64,000 bases of DNA from Phycisphaerales bacterium (GCA_020639075.1 JACKHI010000001.1:2976001-3040000), one strand, 5' to 3'. Numbered from the stretch's first letter, positions 25,637-34,795 are shown. The notes: generated by a model not told the origin, from the sequence alone. Program-made: numbers and translations.

Positions 25637-26826
25637 GCGATCACTACGAAGTACTTATCTGCGGCGGCGGGACGGCGGGGCTGACAGTCGCAGCGCAGCT
25701 CCGCCTGCAGGATACGCCGCCGAGCGTCGGCATCATCGAGCCCTCCGACAAGCACTACTACCAGCCGCTGTGGACGTTGATCGGCGCGGGCGTGTTCCCT
25801 CGCGAGGAGTCGCAGCGCAACGAGGCCGACTTTATTCCCGACGGCGCCGACTGGATTCGCGACGCCGTTGCGACGTTCGAGCCCGATCAGAACGCCGTAA
25901 TCCTCAAGACCGGTCGGCGCGTAACGTACGATCATCTCGTCGTGGCGCTCGGCATCCAGATCAACTGGAACGCGATACCGGGGTTGATGGACGTGCTCGG
26001 CAAACCGGGCACGGGCGTCTGCAGCAACTACTCATTCGAGACAGTGTCTTCGACGTGGGAGGCGATCCGGAATTTCAAGGGCGGCCGCGCGATTTTCACG
26101 GAGCCGCTGACCGGCGTGAAATGCGGCGGCGCGCCGCAGAAGATCATGTATCTCGCGGAGGATCACTTCCGGCGAAGCGGCATCCGCGACAAGTGCGAAG
26201 TAATGTTCTGTAACGCGAAGGGATCGCACTTCAGTTGCCCGCACTACACGCCCGCCCTGCTGGATCTCTGCGACAAGCGCGGCATCGAGATCCGATACAA
26301 GACGAACCTAGTCGAACTTCGACATGCGTCGAAGGAAGCCGTGTTCAGGAACGTCGAATCGAATGAAGAGACGGTTCTGAAATACGACATGATCCACGTG
26401 ACGCCGCCGATGGGTGCTTTTGACTTCATCAAGCAGAGCCCGCTCGCCGACGCCAACGGCTGGGTCGAGGTCGACAAGAACTCGCTGCGACATGTTCGAT
26501 ACGACAACATCTTCTCGCTCGGCGACTGCAGTAGTCTGCCGACATCGAAGACGGGGGCGGCGATTCGCAAACAGGCGCCGACAGTCGTCGCAAACATCCT
26601 CGCGGATCGCGCGCAGCGGCCGGCCACGGCGAGTTACGACGGCTACACGTCTTGCCCTGTTGTGACCGGCTACGGCCGCCTGATTCTCGCCGAATTCGAT
26701 TACACGAAGGAACCGTGCGAATCGTTCCCGTTCGATCAGAGCAAGGAGCGATACAGCATGTACGCGCTGAAGGCCTACGGTCTGCCGCGCATGTACTGGC
26801 ACGGAATGCTCAAAGGGCGGATGTGA
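25633..26826 (+). CDS. sqr: Sulfide:quinone oxidoreductase (type II-like)
   Basis: 397 aa. A membrane-associated flavoprotein that oxidises sulfide to persulfide and passes electrons to quinone. An N-terminal FAD motif ICGGGTAGLTVAAQL (residues 9-23), a second dinucleotide region, and the FAD-binding FSLGDCSSLPTSKTGAAI (about 294-311) are present. Candidate redox cysteines are C164 (GVKCGGAPQK) and C341 (YTSCPVVTGYG), matching the pair in type II/SQOR enzymes; C130 (TGVCSNYS) is also present. The C-terminus is amphipathic (MYALKAYGLPRMYWHGML), as expected for monotopic membrane binding. ATGA overlap with the upstream DUF1641 gene. Confidence 0.92.
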   Translation: MSDHYEVLICGGGTAGLTVAAQLRLQDTPPSVGIIEPSDKHYYQPLWTLIGAGVFPREESQRNEADFIPDGADWIRDAVATFEPDQNAVILKTGRRVTYDHLVVALGIQINWNAIPGLMDVLGKPGTGVCSNYSFETVSSTWEAIRNFKGGRAIFTEPLTGVKCGGAPQKIMYLAEDHFRRSGIRDKCEVMFCNAKGSHFSCPHYTPALLDLCDKRGIEIRYKTNLVELRHASKEAVFRNVESNEETVLKYDMIHVTPPMGAFDFIKQSPLADANGWVEVDKNSLRHVRYDNIFSLGDCSSLPTSKTGAAIRKQAPTVVANILADRAQRPATASYDGYTSCPVVTGYGRLILAEFDYTKEPCESFPFDQSKERYSMYALKAYGLPRMYWHGMLKGRM

Positions 26827-26856
26827 GTTGACACCGCCCGCACAGGAGAACTCAGG

Positions 26857-27867
26857 ATGACACGCAAACTAACCGGCATGACGACATGCCTGCTGATTCT
26901 GGTCACGGGTTTAACGCTCGGCCTTTCTGAACCGCAACCGAAGCCAACGACAATCAAGGAGTCGCTGGATACGGCAATCGATGATGAGCGCCACGCGATC
27001 GCGTTCTATGAAGCCGTCATGGCAAAGTTCGGGGAACGTCGGCCATTCTCGAATATCGTTCATGCAGAGCGGCGGCATGAAGCGATGCTGCTCGAACAAT
27101 ATGTACGCCTGGGCCTGACGCCGCCGGCGAATGCGTGGGTGGGCAAGACGATCGATGTTCCCGACACATTCGCCGAAGCATGCGATGCGTCGATCGTCGC
27201 CGAAATCCGCAATGGTCGCATCTATGACCGGCTCATTGCCGGCACGGCGGACGACGAGGTTCGCGACGTGTTCGAGCGTCTTCAATGGGCCTCTTTGGAA
27301 CGCCACTTGCGCGCGTTTCGGCGACACGGAAGCGGCTGGGACGAACTGAAGTCCGACGATCTGACGAAAGAGCAGAAGAAGCAACGCGAAAAGGCGGAGG
27401 AAGCCCGCAGCGCGATGTACGGGGAGTTACTCGGCGAATTGATGAAAGCCATTCAGAAAGGCGGGCCGACGGGCGCCATTGACGTCTGTTCGAAACGAGC
27501 TCCGGACATCGCCAAGGCAGCCGGCGAGAAACACGGCGTTCGCATCGGTCGCACCTCATGGAAGCTGCGCAATCCGAAGAACCAGCCGCCCGTCTGGGCG
27601 GCGCTGCTGGTCGACGAACGCCCGGAGTCCGCGCGATTCATGGCGGACGATTCGGGGCGACTCGGCGCGTTGATGCCGATTCGACTTTCCGGCACGTGCT
27701 TGAAGTGCCACGGCGGAAGTTCCGATCTCGCGCCAGGCGTCAAGGACCAGCTCGATCGCCTGTACAAGGAAGATCAGGCGACGGGCTTCAAGGACGGCGA
27801 GCTACGCGGCTGGTTTTGGGTCGAGGTGCCGGAATCGGCCGGGGCCGACGCGAAACGAGCCGAATGA
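26857..27867 (+). CDS. Ferritin-like (DUF2202-type) and Tll0287-like haem fusion protein
   Basis: 336 aa. Signal peptide (1-24, LILVTGLTLGLS). Residues about 35-160 form a ferritin-like four-helix bundle with metal-ligand-type residues (DDERHAIAFYEAV, HAERRHEAML, WASLERHLRAF). A charged linker (KEQKKQREKAEE) leads to a Tll0287-like/DUF3365 domain (about 185-325) with one c-type haem motif CLKCH (281-285) in SGTCLKCHGG and GFKDGELRGWFWVEV near the end. It is thus an exported, probably membrane-facing, metal/haem protein. It is the last gene of the sulfide run (AGGAG before ATG 26857; 30 nt after SQR), so it might pass electrons or sense redox state. The exact partner is unknown. Confidence 0.8.
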   Translation: MTRKLTGMTTCLLILVTGLTLGLSEPQPKPTTIKESLDTAIDDERHAIAFYEAVMAKFGERRPFSNIVHAERRHEAMLLEQYVRLGLTPPANAWVGKTIDVPDTFAEACDASIVAEIRNGRIYDRLIAGTADDEVRDVFERLQWASLERHLRAFRRHGSGWDELKSDDLTKEQKKQREKAEEARSAMYGELLGELMKAIQKGGPTGAIDVCSKRAPDIAKAAGEKHGVRIGRTSWKLRNPKNQPPVWAALLVDERPESARFMADDSGRLGALMPIRLSGTCLKCHGGSSDLAPGVKDQLDRLYKEDQATGFKDGELRGWFWVEVPESAGADAKRAE

Positions 27868-27891
27868 ACCCCTGTCGGGCGACGAGGATCA

Positions 27892-28428
27892 TCAATCAAT
27901 ATTCGGCTCCTGGCCGAGTTGTCGCGCCAGCAGCGCCAGGTATTGCTTCTGTCCCGATTTCACGCCGCCGAATTTGTGAATCATGAATCGAAACAGCGGT
28001 GCATGCCATGTGCCGTCGTCGATTCGGCCGTTCGTGGTGCATGTGACGGCGCAGCCCTGTTCCCTTGATTCGATGTCGTACTCCACTCGCATACGCATCG
28101 GCACGACTTCGTCCTGACACTGTCGAACGAGACGCTTGGGCGCATCGGCCTCCAGCGTCTCCACGCGAATCCGACTCGAGCCGATGTTCTCTCGCCAGGC
28201 AGGCTGATTTGCGACGTCGGCCAGCGGTTCCGTTCCCTTGCACATCTTTGCGGAGACGGGGAGCTTCTTGAAATCGCCGATGGCGGTCCAGACATCCTGC
28301 GGCGTTCGATTGATCTTCAGCGATGTCGTCGCCGAGAAGTCCTTCGGCAGAGAACGACCGACGAACACCACGATCAGAATCGTCGTCAGAATCAACGCGC
28401 CGGCGGCGGCTGCAATCCACATCCCCAT
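27892..28428 (-). CDS. SRPBCC (START-like) protein with N-terminal membrane anchor
   Basis: 178 aa. One N-terminal membrane helix (MWIAAAAGALILTTILIVVFVG) is followed by a SRPBCC/polyketide-cyclase-like domain: a beta-strand with ATTSLKINRTPQDVWTAIGDF at the front, central strands, and the long C-terminal helix (GQKQYLALLARQL). This fold binds hydrophobic ligands in a cavity; the ligand here is unknown. ATG 28428 is preferred for GGGAG 8 nt upstream, and an in-frame TTG at 28443 is the alternative. It converges with the sulfide run (24-bp gap), so it is not part of that operon. Confidence 0.75.
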   Translation of the reverse strand: MGMWIAAAAGALILTTILIVVFVGRSLPKDFSATTSLKINRTPQDVWTAIGDFKKLPVSAKMCKGTEPLADVANQPAWRENIGSSRIRVETLEADAPKRLVRQCQDEVVPMRMRVEYDIESREQGCAVTCTTNGRIDDGTWHAPLFRFMIHKFGGVKSGQKQYLALLARQLGQEPNID

Positions 28429-28477
28429 TTGCAACACTCCCAAAGGACGCGTCGGTCGCGCGCCAGGTTCGATTCAC

Positions 28478-31075
28478 TTACTCATCAGCGTCCGCCGGCT
28501 GTGCCCACGCGGGCACTTCCGGCAGTGTCGCCTCTCGGTACTCGATCGCGCGCTCGCAAGCATGGATCCAGTCGTCGAGCAGGGATTCCGCCGACATATC
28601 CCCGGCCATTCGCTGCTTCGCGTTCTTTAACACGCCGATCGCCTGCTCAAGCATGCCGGATCGCGTCATGGGCGATCGATCGGGCAGGGCGCGCATCAGC
28701 ATCACGTGCAAGTCAAGGGGCGCGTCGAGAACCGTCGATGCCCTGTGCAATGCTTCTGTCGCCTTCGCCATGTCTCCCGCCGCGACGAGTGTCAGCCACA
28801 GATCGATGTAGGTCGGCATATGGTCCGGTTGTAACCGAATAGACTGCTCGATGGCATCGACGGCTTCCTGCAACTCATTCAGCCTGCGCAGCGTGACGCC
28901 GAGAGCTCGCCATGCACCGCTGACGTTTCGCCGGATGGCGACGCAACGGGAGTAAATGCGCGACGCCTCGGCGTCACGGCCCGTCAGTTCAAGCATCCGC
29001 GCATAGTCATTATTCAACAGAAAATCATCGGGATAGAGCGCCACGGCGCGGCGATAGACGTCCATGCCGCCTTGTGGGTCGGGCTCCTTTGCCGAAAAGA
29101 AGCAGGTTCCGAGCCAGGACAGCGACGTCGCCGGCGCAGTTTCAAACGCGGGATTCGCCGCAAGCTCGCGTAGGACGTTGACATCGATCGTGTTTCCCTC
29201 CGGCTGCAGTCGATACATCTGATCGCGCAGTCGAGTACGAAACGAATCGGTATCCGCGAGGAAAATCGGCCTGGCTCGCTCGCGCAGGGATCTTGCGTAT
29301 CGATCGACGCCGAATCGATGCTTCAGGTCCTCGCCCGTCCATAACCACAACTCGAATGCGTTCGCCAATTGCTCTGGATGTTCGCTGGAACGAATCCAGT
29401 TTGCGATCTCCTCGTCACTCGCCGTAAGCACGTCGATACCGGCGTTCTTGAAGGCCTCGATGTAGTCGTCATCCATCACCTTCCAGCTATCGACATCAGA
29501 GTGCGTCGCGCCGCGGCTGACGATGTCGTCGGTCAGCGCCAGGAGACGCCGATCGGCGTCGCTGCTCCGAAGTTCGTCCAGAAAGACGTTCGCGCGCTGT
29601 ACCGTATCCTCGTCGACCAGTCGCTGGAAAATGAGCCGCTCTACCTGGTCTCCTGCCGCGAGCGCCGCCTCCCAAGTCGCATCGTCACTAACTGGCGACG
29701 CCTTCGCTTCGCCCAGCGCCGTTGCGGCTCGCTCCAATGCAGCGCTGACGAGTTGGGTTCCTTCATCGATTCGCTGCTGTATGACCTGATCGCGCCAGAC
29801 GATGCCGCCCCCGATCAGCAGCATGGCGAATAGGACAGACGCCGCGAGCGCGAGCGTCAGGCGGCGGGACCTTTTGGCGGCCTTCGCCCTGACTTCCGCT
29901 TCCGCAGCTGCGATCTCGGCGGCGTGGACCTTGTCTTCGAGTCCCGCGAGGTATGACGCGACATCCTGGGCGACGATCGACGCCGAATGCGGCCGCGACT
30001 CGGGATCCGCCGACAGGCACGCCATCGCGATTGATTTCAGTTCGGGGTCGGCGTCGCATGCATTCAGCGCCTGCAACGCAGTCGTGAGATCACCGTCCGC
30101 CGCCCGCCTGAGCACATCGTTGCCGGAGCCGTCATAAACCGCCCTGCCTGTCAGAATCTCAAAGAGAATCGCACCAAGGGCGAAGACGTCGGAGCGTTCG
30201 TCAATTCGATCGACTTCGCCGCGAGCCTGTTCGGGCGACATGTACGCGGGCGTGCCCATCACGGCGCCGGCCACCGACTGAGATCCGTCGTCCGTTGATC
30301 GAAGCGTCTCGACGACGCTGTCGGCAATCGGGTCCGCGCCACGGGAGGAATCGTCGCCGGCCGCCCCGCGGCTCAGTACTTTCGCGAGGCCCCAATCGAC
30401 GACCTGCACTTCACCGAACGGCCCAACCATGATATTGGACGGCTTCAGATCGCGATGGACGACGCCGCGCGTGTGAGCGTAGGCCATCGTCTGACAGATG
30501 TGTTCAAAGACGCTGAGAAATCGACGTCTGTCGTCATTCGCGTTTCGACGCTCGCGAAGCAGCGTCGCAAGCGTGCGGCCCTTCACGAGCTTCATCGCGA
30601 AGTACGGCCGATCGCCGCTGCGCAATCCCAGTTCATAGACAGGCAGGATGCCGGGATGCTGCAACTGACCTGTGATCTGCGCTTCTTCCATGAAACGCTG
30701 CACCATCGCCGGGCTCGCCGCGTAGCGACCGCGGAGCATCTTGATGGCCACGTCGCGCCCGAGATCGGCGTCGCGACCCCGCAACACGACGCCGACGCCG
30801 CCGCGCGCGATCTCTCCGGCAAGCTGGTAGCGACCGATTCGGCCTTCACCGTCCTGCAGTTCATCGGACTGCGGACGAAACATCGGTCCGCAGCCGTCGG
30901 AATCGTCTTTTAGTGAGATTCGAGAGTGAATGCCCAGGTTATGGTCGATCGTCGCCACGACGCTGTCATTCCATTCAGATGACGCGTCGTCGGGACCGGG
31001 GCCGAAGGCAGCGCGAAGACCGGCATCGAGATGCGTATTGGTTTCATCGGGAGCGTTGTGTTCATGACGCTTCAT
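28478..31075 (-). CDS. Ser/Thr protein kinase with TM helix and TPR-like tail
   Basis: 865 aa. The kinase domain (about 75-345) has a Gly loop (GEIARGGVGVVLRGRD), AIKMLRG, HRDLKPSNIMV and DWG in place of DFG (VVDWGLAKVL), the common planctomycete form, then GTPAYMSPEQARGEVDRIDE. One membrane helix follows (about 407-427, LTLALAASVLFAMLLIGGGIVW). The outer part is helical with TPR-like repeats (for example ASRIYSRCVAIRRNVSGAW), likely a sensor. GAGGAG precedes ATG 31075; the track start at 31081 is a GTG. The gene lies downstream of an ECF sigma gene on the same strand, a pairing known from the phylum. Confidence 0.92.
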   Translation of the reverse strand: MKRHEHNAPDETNTHLDAGLRAAFGPGPDDASSEWNDSVVATIDHNLGIHSRISLKDDSDGCGPMFRPQSDELQDGEGRIGRYQLAGEIARGGVGVVLRGRDADLGRDVAIKMLRGRYAASPAMVQRFMEEAQITGQLQHPGILPVYELGLRSGDRPYFAMKLVKGRTLATLLRERRNANDDRRRFLSVFEHICQTMAYAHTRGVVHRDLKPSNIMVGPFGEVQVVDWGLAKVLSRGAAGDDSSRGADPIADSVVETLRSTDDGSQSVAGAVMGTPAYMSPEQARGEVDRIDERSDVFALGAILFEILTGRAVYDGSGNDVLRRAADGDLTTALQALNACDADPELKSIAMACLSADPESRPHSASIVAQDVASYLAGLEDKVHAAEIAAAEAEVRAKAAKRSRRLTLALAASVLFAMLLIGGGIVWRDQVIQQRIDEGTQLVSAALERAATALGEAKASPVSDDATWEAALAAGDQVERLIFQRLVDEDTVQRANVFLDELRSSDADRRLLALTDDIVSRGATHSDVDSWKVMDDDYIEAFKNAGIDVLTASDEEIANWIRSSEHPEQLANAFELWLWTGEDLKHRFGVDRYARSLRERARPIFLADTDSFRTRLRDQMYRLQPEGNTIDVNVLRELAANPAFETAPATSLSWLGTCFFSAKEPDPQGGMDVYRRAVALYPDDFLLNNDYARMLELTGRDAEASRIYSRCVAIRRNVSGAWRALGVTLRRLNELQEAVDAIEQSIRLQPDHMPTYIDLWLTLVAAGDMAKATEALHRASTVLDAPLDLHVMLMRALPDRSPMTRSGMLEQAIGVLKNAKQRMAGDMSAESLLDDWIHACERAIEYREATLPEVPAWAQPADADE

Positions 31076-31245
31076 GACCACTCCTCGTGGAGAATCGAAG
31101 TTCGTTCATAACAGCGAACGTCGTCGGCCGCCCGGAGCGACGATCATCGCAACGCCAATGTCGCCGTTTCGACGGCGCCGAGTCATGACACAGGTTCGCG
31201 AGTCGCAGTCGTTTCGCGCGGCAAATCCGAGACGGCCGCAGAAAA

Positions 31246-31929
31246 TCAGGCGAGAATCTCCAGGAGCTTCTCGCACTCGCGTTCGGCTTCGATCGGCGAC
31301 TCCGGAAAATGAAATCGCATGACGTCGAGCAGGCAATCGCGGAATTCGCGCCGCGCCTTGGCGTACTCTCGATGCAGATGCGTCGGATCCGCTTCCCATT
31401 GCGCCGCGATATCGCGGATCGGGAGATCGTCGTGAAAGCGCAGCCTGAGCAATTCAACGCGCTTTGACGCCTCCGGGCCTTGTTCGGCGGCGCGCTGCCG
31501 CTGCAAGTCCGCAGCGCGGCGCATGATCGCCTGCGCCCACGCACGGTCGAAGACCTGTGACAACCGGTCCTCAGCCGCTTCAACCTGCGGCAGCGCCGCG
31601 TCAGCAGCCACATGTCGTGCGAAGTGCTTCGCGCGCTTCGTCTCGAATCGAAGGGCCACATTACGAACGATACCGTACAGAAATGCCCGGAAGCCGCCTG
31701 GCCGGGACGGATCCGCCTTGGCCAATGCGCCGCCCTGTCGGAAGCACTCGACGAAAACATCCTGCGTCGCGTCCTCCAGCTCGTGGGCGTCGGCGCGGCG
31801 CCCCCATCGCGCGATCAGGTACGCTCTGACGGCGGATTCATAACGACTGGCAAACGCTGAGCGTTCGGCGTCATTGCCTGCAGCGGCAGCGTGAATCATC
31901 GTCCAACAAGTGGTTTCACTGTGACTCAT
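31246..31929 (-). CDS. ECF-type sigma factor linked to a Ser/Thr kinase
   Basis: 227 aa. Region 2 signals (AFASRYESAVRAYLIARWG, DATQDVFVECFRQGGALAKA, GGFRAFLYGIVRNVALRF) and a C-terminal region-4-like helix-turn-helix (VELLRLRFHDDLPIRDIAAQW) indicate an ECF sigma factor, somewhat divergent. The kinase gene follows 170 nt downstream on the same strand. STK-linked ECF groups are established in Planctomycetes, where phosphorylation is thought to set sigma activity; that is an inference here. No anti-sigma factor is adjacent. It is preceded by a short gap and then the TlpA-fold/TPR gene on the same strand. Confidence 0.85.
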   Translation of the reverse strand: MSHSETTCWTMIHAAAAGNDAERSAFASRYESAVRAYLIARWGRRADAHELEDATQDVFVECFRQGGALAKADPSRPGGFRAFLYGIVRNVALRFETKRAKHFARHVAADAALPQVEAAEDRLSQVFDRAWAQAIMRRAADLQRQRAAEQGPEASKRVELLRLRFHDDLPIRDIAAQWEADPTHLHREYAKARREFRDCLLDVMRFHFPESPIEAERECEKLLEILA

Positions 31930-31968
31930 GCGCGCTCGAAGACTGGTAGTTCGACATAAGGCAATATG

Positions 31969-33402
31969 TCACGATTTGCAGAGATCGGGCAACTTCGCTG
32001 GAATCGACACTTCGAAGTCGCATCGCGTCGGCGATCCTTGAATCGCTACGACGGCAACGCATTTCAGCGCATGCATGGCGTCAGCCGGGCCGTCCGGGAG
32101 TTGCGCGGCGACGGAAAGCAACAAGGTTCCGTTCTTTGGCGCGAGGCCTTCGATCCGCCGCTGGGACAGCTTTACGCCATCTGGCGGCGTGATCCACAAC
32201 TGGACGGGCGTACCCGCATCGACGCCGGCGTGTCCGGGCGTCAATGCGATGATGACATTGACGAGACCGCGAACCTTGGGCGTCGGCGCTCGAACGACCC
32301 CCGAATCGATGACCCAGACTGACGGATGTGCCGGCAACTCCGGTGGAGCCGGCGGCGTCGCGTCATTTGGCTTGAAGTTGCCCGACGGCGCTGCGATCTC
32401 GATGGACGATGGCGCAGGCAACAACGACGTCAGGCCGGTCTCTCGCAACGCCTCGGCAATCCAGCCACAACTATTGACTCGCTTATCGGACGTGCATGCG
32501 AATTGAAGGAGTCGCTCGCAGAAAACCTGGTTCTTCGGATCCCGACCGGCGGCAAACGACCACGCATCCATGGCCTTCCGCAAATCATCCGCCTGCCGCC
32601 CTTCACTCTGGAATCTCGTGAAATACGCAGTTCCGAGGCGGAACGCAGCTGCCGGATCCTCTGGCTGGTCCTGCAGCGCCTTTTCATACGCTTTGATTGC
32701 CTCGGCGATCAGCACAGGCTCGGGGTCGAACATGCAGGCGTCACCGTGCTCGATGTACTCAATACAGCGGCGTCCCTCCTCTGCCTGGCGCGCGGTGATC
32801 TTGTAATTCGGCACCTCGCAGAATGGCGGCCGGACCACAGCACGATCAGCCTTAAATTGTTTCCCAACAAAGCTTTCCGACAATTCCGCGGGATCGTGAA
32901 CGATGACGCGAACGATACCAAATTCATCCACGCAAACGGCCCGTCCCATTCGACGCGCATCGGCTTGATTCAGCGGATCGTGGTACGTCGGAAAGGCGAT
33001 CTTCTTCCATTTGGCGAACAACGCGGCTCGCGCGATGTTCTGGTCGTGGATGATCCCCACGATGACGGTTGAGCCGCCGTCACATTCTCTCGCAAACCTT
33101 GCCCAGGCGGGCAGTTGCGCGATGCCGTCTGAATCCCACGCGGCCAGATGGAGCATGATGACCTTCTTGCCGCGGTACATATCCAGGACGAATGGCTCGC
33201 CGCCGTCGACCGCTTTCGCGGCGAGATAGGGGTGCGCGTGGCCTTTTTCGATGGTCGGGTGATTTTCCGAGCCCAATACGTGCCGGTTGTTCAGGAACAG
33301 GGCGGGCAGCACCGCTCCCCACACGATGTAGCATCGAGAAATGCGAGACCCGACTGTGGGCGGGGCATTGCGAATGAGACGCGTTGGCGTGGTCTTTTCC
33401 AT
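31969..33402 (-). CDS. Thioredoxin-fold/TPR protein lacking the redox CxxC
   Basis: 477 aa. An N-terminal hydrophobic helix (about 24-40, CYIVWGAVLPALFL) suggests an exported or anchored protein. Residues about 55-170 resemble a TlpA/AhpC-type thioredoxin domain (LDMYRGKKVIMLHLAAWDSD, STVIVGIIHDQ), but the active-site Cys pair is replaced by WDSD. The middle is TPR-like (AIKAYEKALQDQPEDPAAAF), and a beta-rich C-terminal part begins around 350 (HPSVWVIDSGVV). It probably binds rather than reduces. It lies upstream of the ECF/STK pair on the same strand and diverges from the nuo cluster. Confidence 0.6.
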   Translation of the reverse strand: MEKTTPTRLIRNAPPTVGSRISRCYIVWGAVLPALFLNNRHVLGSENHPTIEKGHAHPYLAAKAVDGGEPFVLDMYRGKKVIMLHLAAWDSDGIAQLPAWARFARECDGGSTVIVGIIHDQNIARAALFAKWKKIAFPTYHDPLNQADARRMGRAVCVDEFGIVRVIVHDPAELSESFVGKQFKADRAVVRPPFCEVPNYKITARQAEEGRRCIEYIEHGDACMFDPEPVLIAEAIKAYEKALQDQPEDPAAAFRLGTAYFTRFQSEGRQADDLRKAMDAWSFAAGRDPKNQVFCERLLQFACTSDKRVNSCGWIAEALRETGLTSLLPAPSSIEIAAPSGNFKPNDATPPAPPELPAHPSVWVIDSGVVRAPTPKVRGLVNVIIALTPGHAGVDAGTPVQLWITPPDGVKLSQRRIEGLAPKNGTLLLSVAAQLPDGPADAMHALKCVAVVAIQGSPTRCDFEVSIPAKLPDLCKS

Positions 33403-33542
33403 AGCCCATTCACTGTATCCGAGAATCGACGTCGGTCACAAGTTTGACAGCGCGAAGATCCGGTTACGTCCGACATGAAATACGATGGCAAATCACGCCG
33501 ATTCCGCGGGGCACGCATGTGGTGACGATTCGCCCCTATCGC

Positions 33543-33675
33543 TATACTCCGCGTGCTACTAAAAGACTGTACGCTTGGCGTCGAACGGCTGCGGATCTCG
33601 CGTGGGGACCCTCGGCGAAAGGGCGCAAACGTGGGACACGGCGCGGCGACTTGGATCGCCGCGTTAAGTCGCCGC
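33543..33675 (+). promoter_or_regulatory. Likely nuo promoter and structured leader
   Basis: TATACT (33543-33548) is a good -10 box; the -35 position 17 bp upstream (TGGTGA) is poor. About 140 nt of leader separates it from nuoI. The leader includes a hairpin with 10-bp arms (33643-33652 with 33666-33675) ending 19 nt before the nuoI ATG, which has no clear ribosome site. The rest of the 33403-33694 gap shows nothing else. Confidence 0.45.
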
Positions 33676-33694
33676 CACGCAACGGCTTGCAAGA

Positions 33695-34288
33695 ATGAGC
33701 TCCCCGAGAGAGTACTTCCGGAACATCTACGATACGGTTCGCACGATCGGAATCGGTATGCGAATCACGCTGAAGTACTGCTTCGCGCGAACCGTAACCG
33801 TTCAATACCCCGATATGCCGCCGGTCGTGAAGCCGCGCTTCCGCGGGTTTCATTGGTTCGAAGCGGAGAAGTGCATCGCGTGCGATCAGTGCGCGAAGGC
33901 CTGCCCGATCGACTGTATTTACATCGAGAAGTCGGGACCGCGAAAGATCGACAAGGAATCCGGCGTCGCCGTGGGCGGTGCGCTGGAGCGTTACGCGATC
34001 GACTATTCGAAGTGCATGTTCTGTGCCCTGTGCACGCATCCATGCCCGACGGACTGCATTCATATGGGCGACAATCACGACCTCAGCGCGTTCACGCGTG
34101 AGGACATGATCGTCGAGTTCACCCAGCTGGCGAAGCAGGGCAAACAAACGCCCGAACCCTACTGGATGCAAAAGGAAGAAATGCCGGATTGGGCGAGCAA
34201 CATGAAGAACCGATGGGAAGAGCGAGCCCGCCCGGTTCGCGAAAAGATGTTGAACGCGCTACAGCCCTCGGAAGGCACGAAGAAGTAA
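33695..34288 (+). CDS. nuoI: NADH-quinone oxidoreductase subunit I
   Basis: 197 aa. Carries the two 4Fe-4S clusters N6a/N6b that pass electrons toward NuoB in complex I. Both ferredoxin motifs are intact: CIACDQCAKACP (C60, C63, C66, C70) and CMFCALCTHPCP (C107, C110, C113, C117), with ERYAIDYSKC between. It is the first gene of the cluster, ahead of nuoA, instead of its usual place after nuoH. The 3' half is Gln/Lys-rich and longer than in E. coli NuoI. No Shine-Dalgarno sequence is clear; a hairpin lies just upstream. Confidence 0.93.
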   Translation: MSSPREYFRNIYDTVRTIGIGMRITLKYCFARTVTVQYPDMPPVVKPRFRGFHWFEAEKCIACDQCAKACPIDCIYIEKSGPRKIDKESGVAVGGALERYAIDYSKCMFCALCTHPCPTDCIHMGDNHDLSAFTREDMIVEFTQLAKQGKQTPEPYWMQKEEMPDWASNMKNRWEERARPVREKMLNALQPSEGTKK

Positions 34289-34345
34289 GCAAGGCGATAG
34301 AACTCGCACCTGACAAACCGCGAGTCATGCGAAGGACGTAAAGGT

Positions 34346-34795
34346 ATGGATCGGCCAGGTCTGGCACTCATCGTCGGGTTGATCATCTTCATCATCGCCG
34401 GCATCTGCATGGCGCTGGTGGCGCTTGTCATCGGCAAATTCCTGCGAACGAGTCTTCCGCATCCGGAAAAGGACGCGGCCTACGAATGCGGCGAGCCGAC
34501 GATCGGCAACAGCTGGGTCCAGTTCGACCTGCGCTTCTACGTTGTCGCCCTCGTCTTTCTGATTTTCGACATCGAAATGGCATTGTTCTATCCGTGGGCC
34601 GTCGTCTACAAGGACGCCGGCATTGCGGGGTTGTGGGACATGCTTTTCTTCTTCGCCGTTCTCGTCGTCGGCTTCGCGTACCTCTGGAAATTCGGCTACC
34701 TCGACTGGGTCCGCGCGACGCACGGCCAGCGGCCGAGCAATCGCAAAATCAGCGCAGACGACGCCATGGGGCGCGCCGCACGCGGATGGCAGTAA
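34346..34795 (+). CDS. nuoA: NADH-quinone oxidoreductase subunit A
   Basis: 149 aa. Small membrane subunit of complex I with three helices. The conserved loop AAYECGEPTIGNSWVQFDLRF (split here by convention at EPTIG) and the acidic FLIFDIEMALFYPWA segment are clear. AAGGA precedes ATG 34346, 58 nt after nuoI. The C-terminal tail (GRKISADDAMG-like) is a little longer than in E. coli. Confidence 0.93.
   Translation: MDRPGLALIVGLIIFIIAGICMALVALVIGKFLRTSLPHPEKDAAYECGEPTIGNSWVQFDLRFYVVALVFLIFDIEMALFYPWAVVYKDAGIAGLWDMLFFFAVLVVGFAYLWKFGYLDWVRATHGQRPSNRKISADDAMGRAARGWQ

Noticed and set aside
27892..28443. SRPBCC gene as part of the sulfide run
   Set aside because: It is on the opposite strand and convergent, so it cannot share the transcript.
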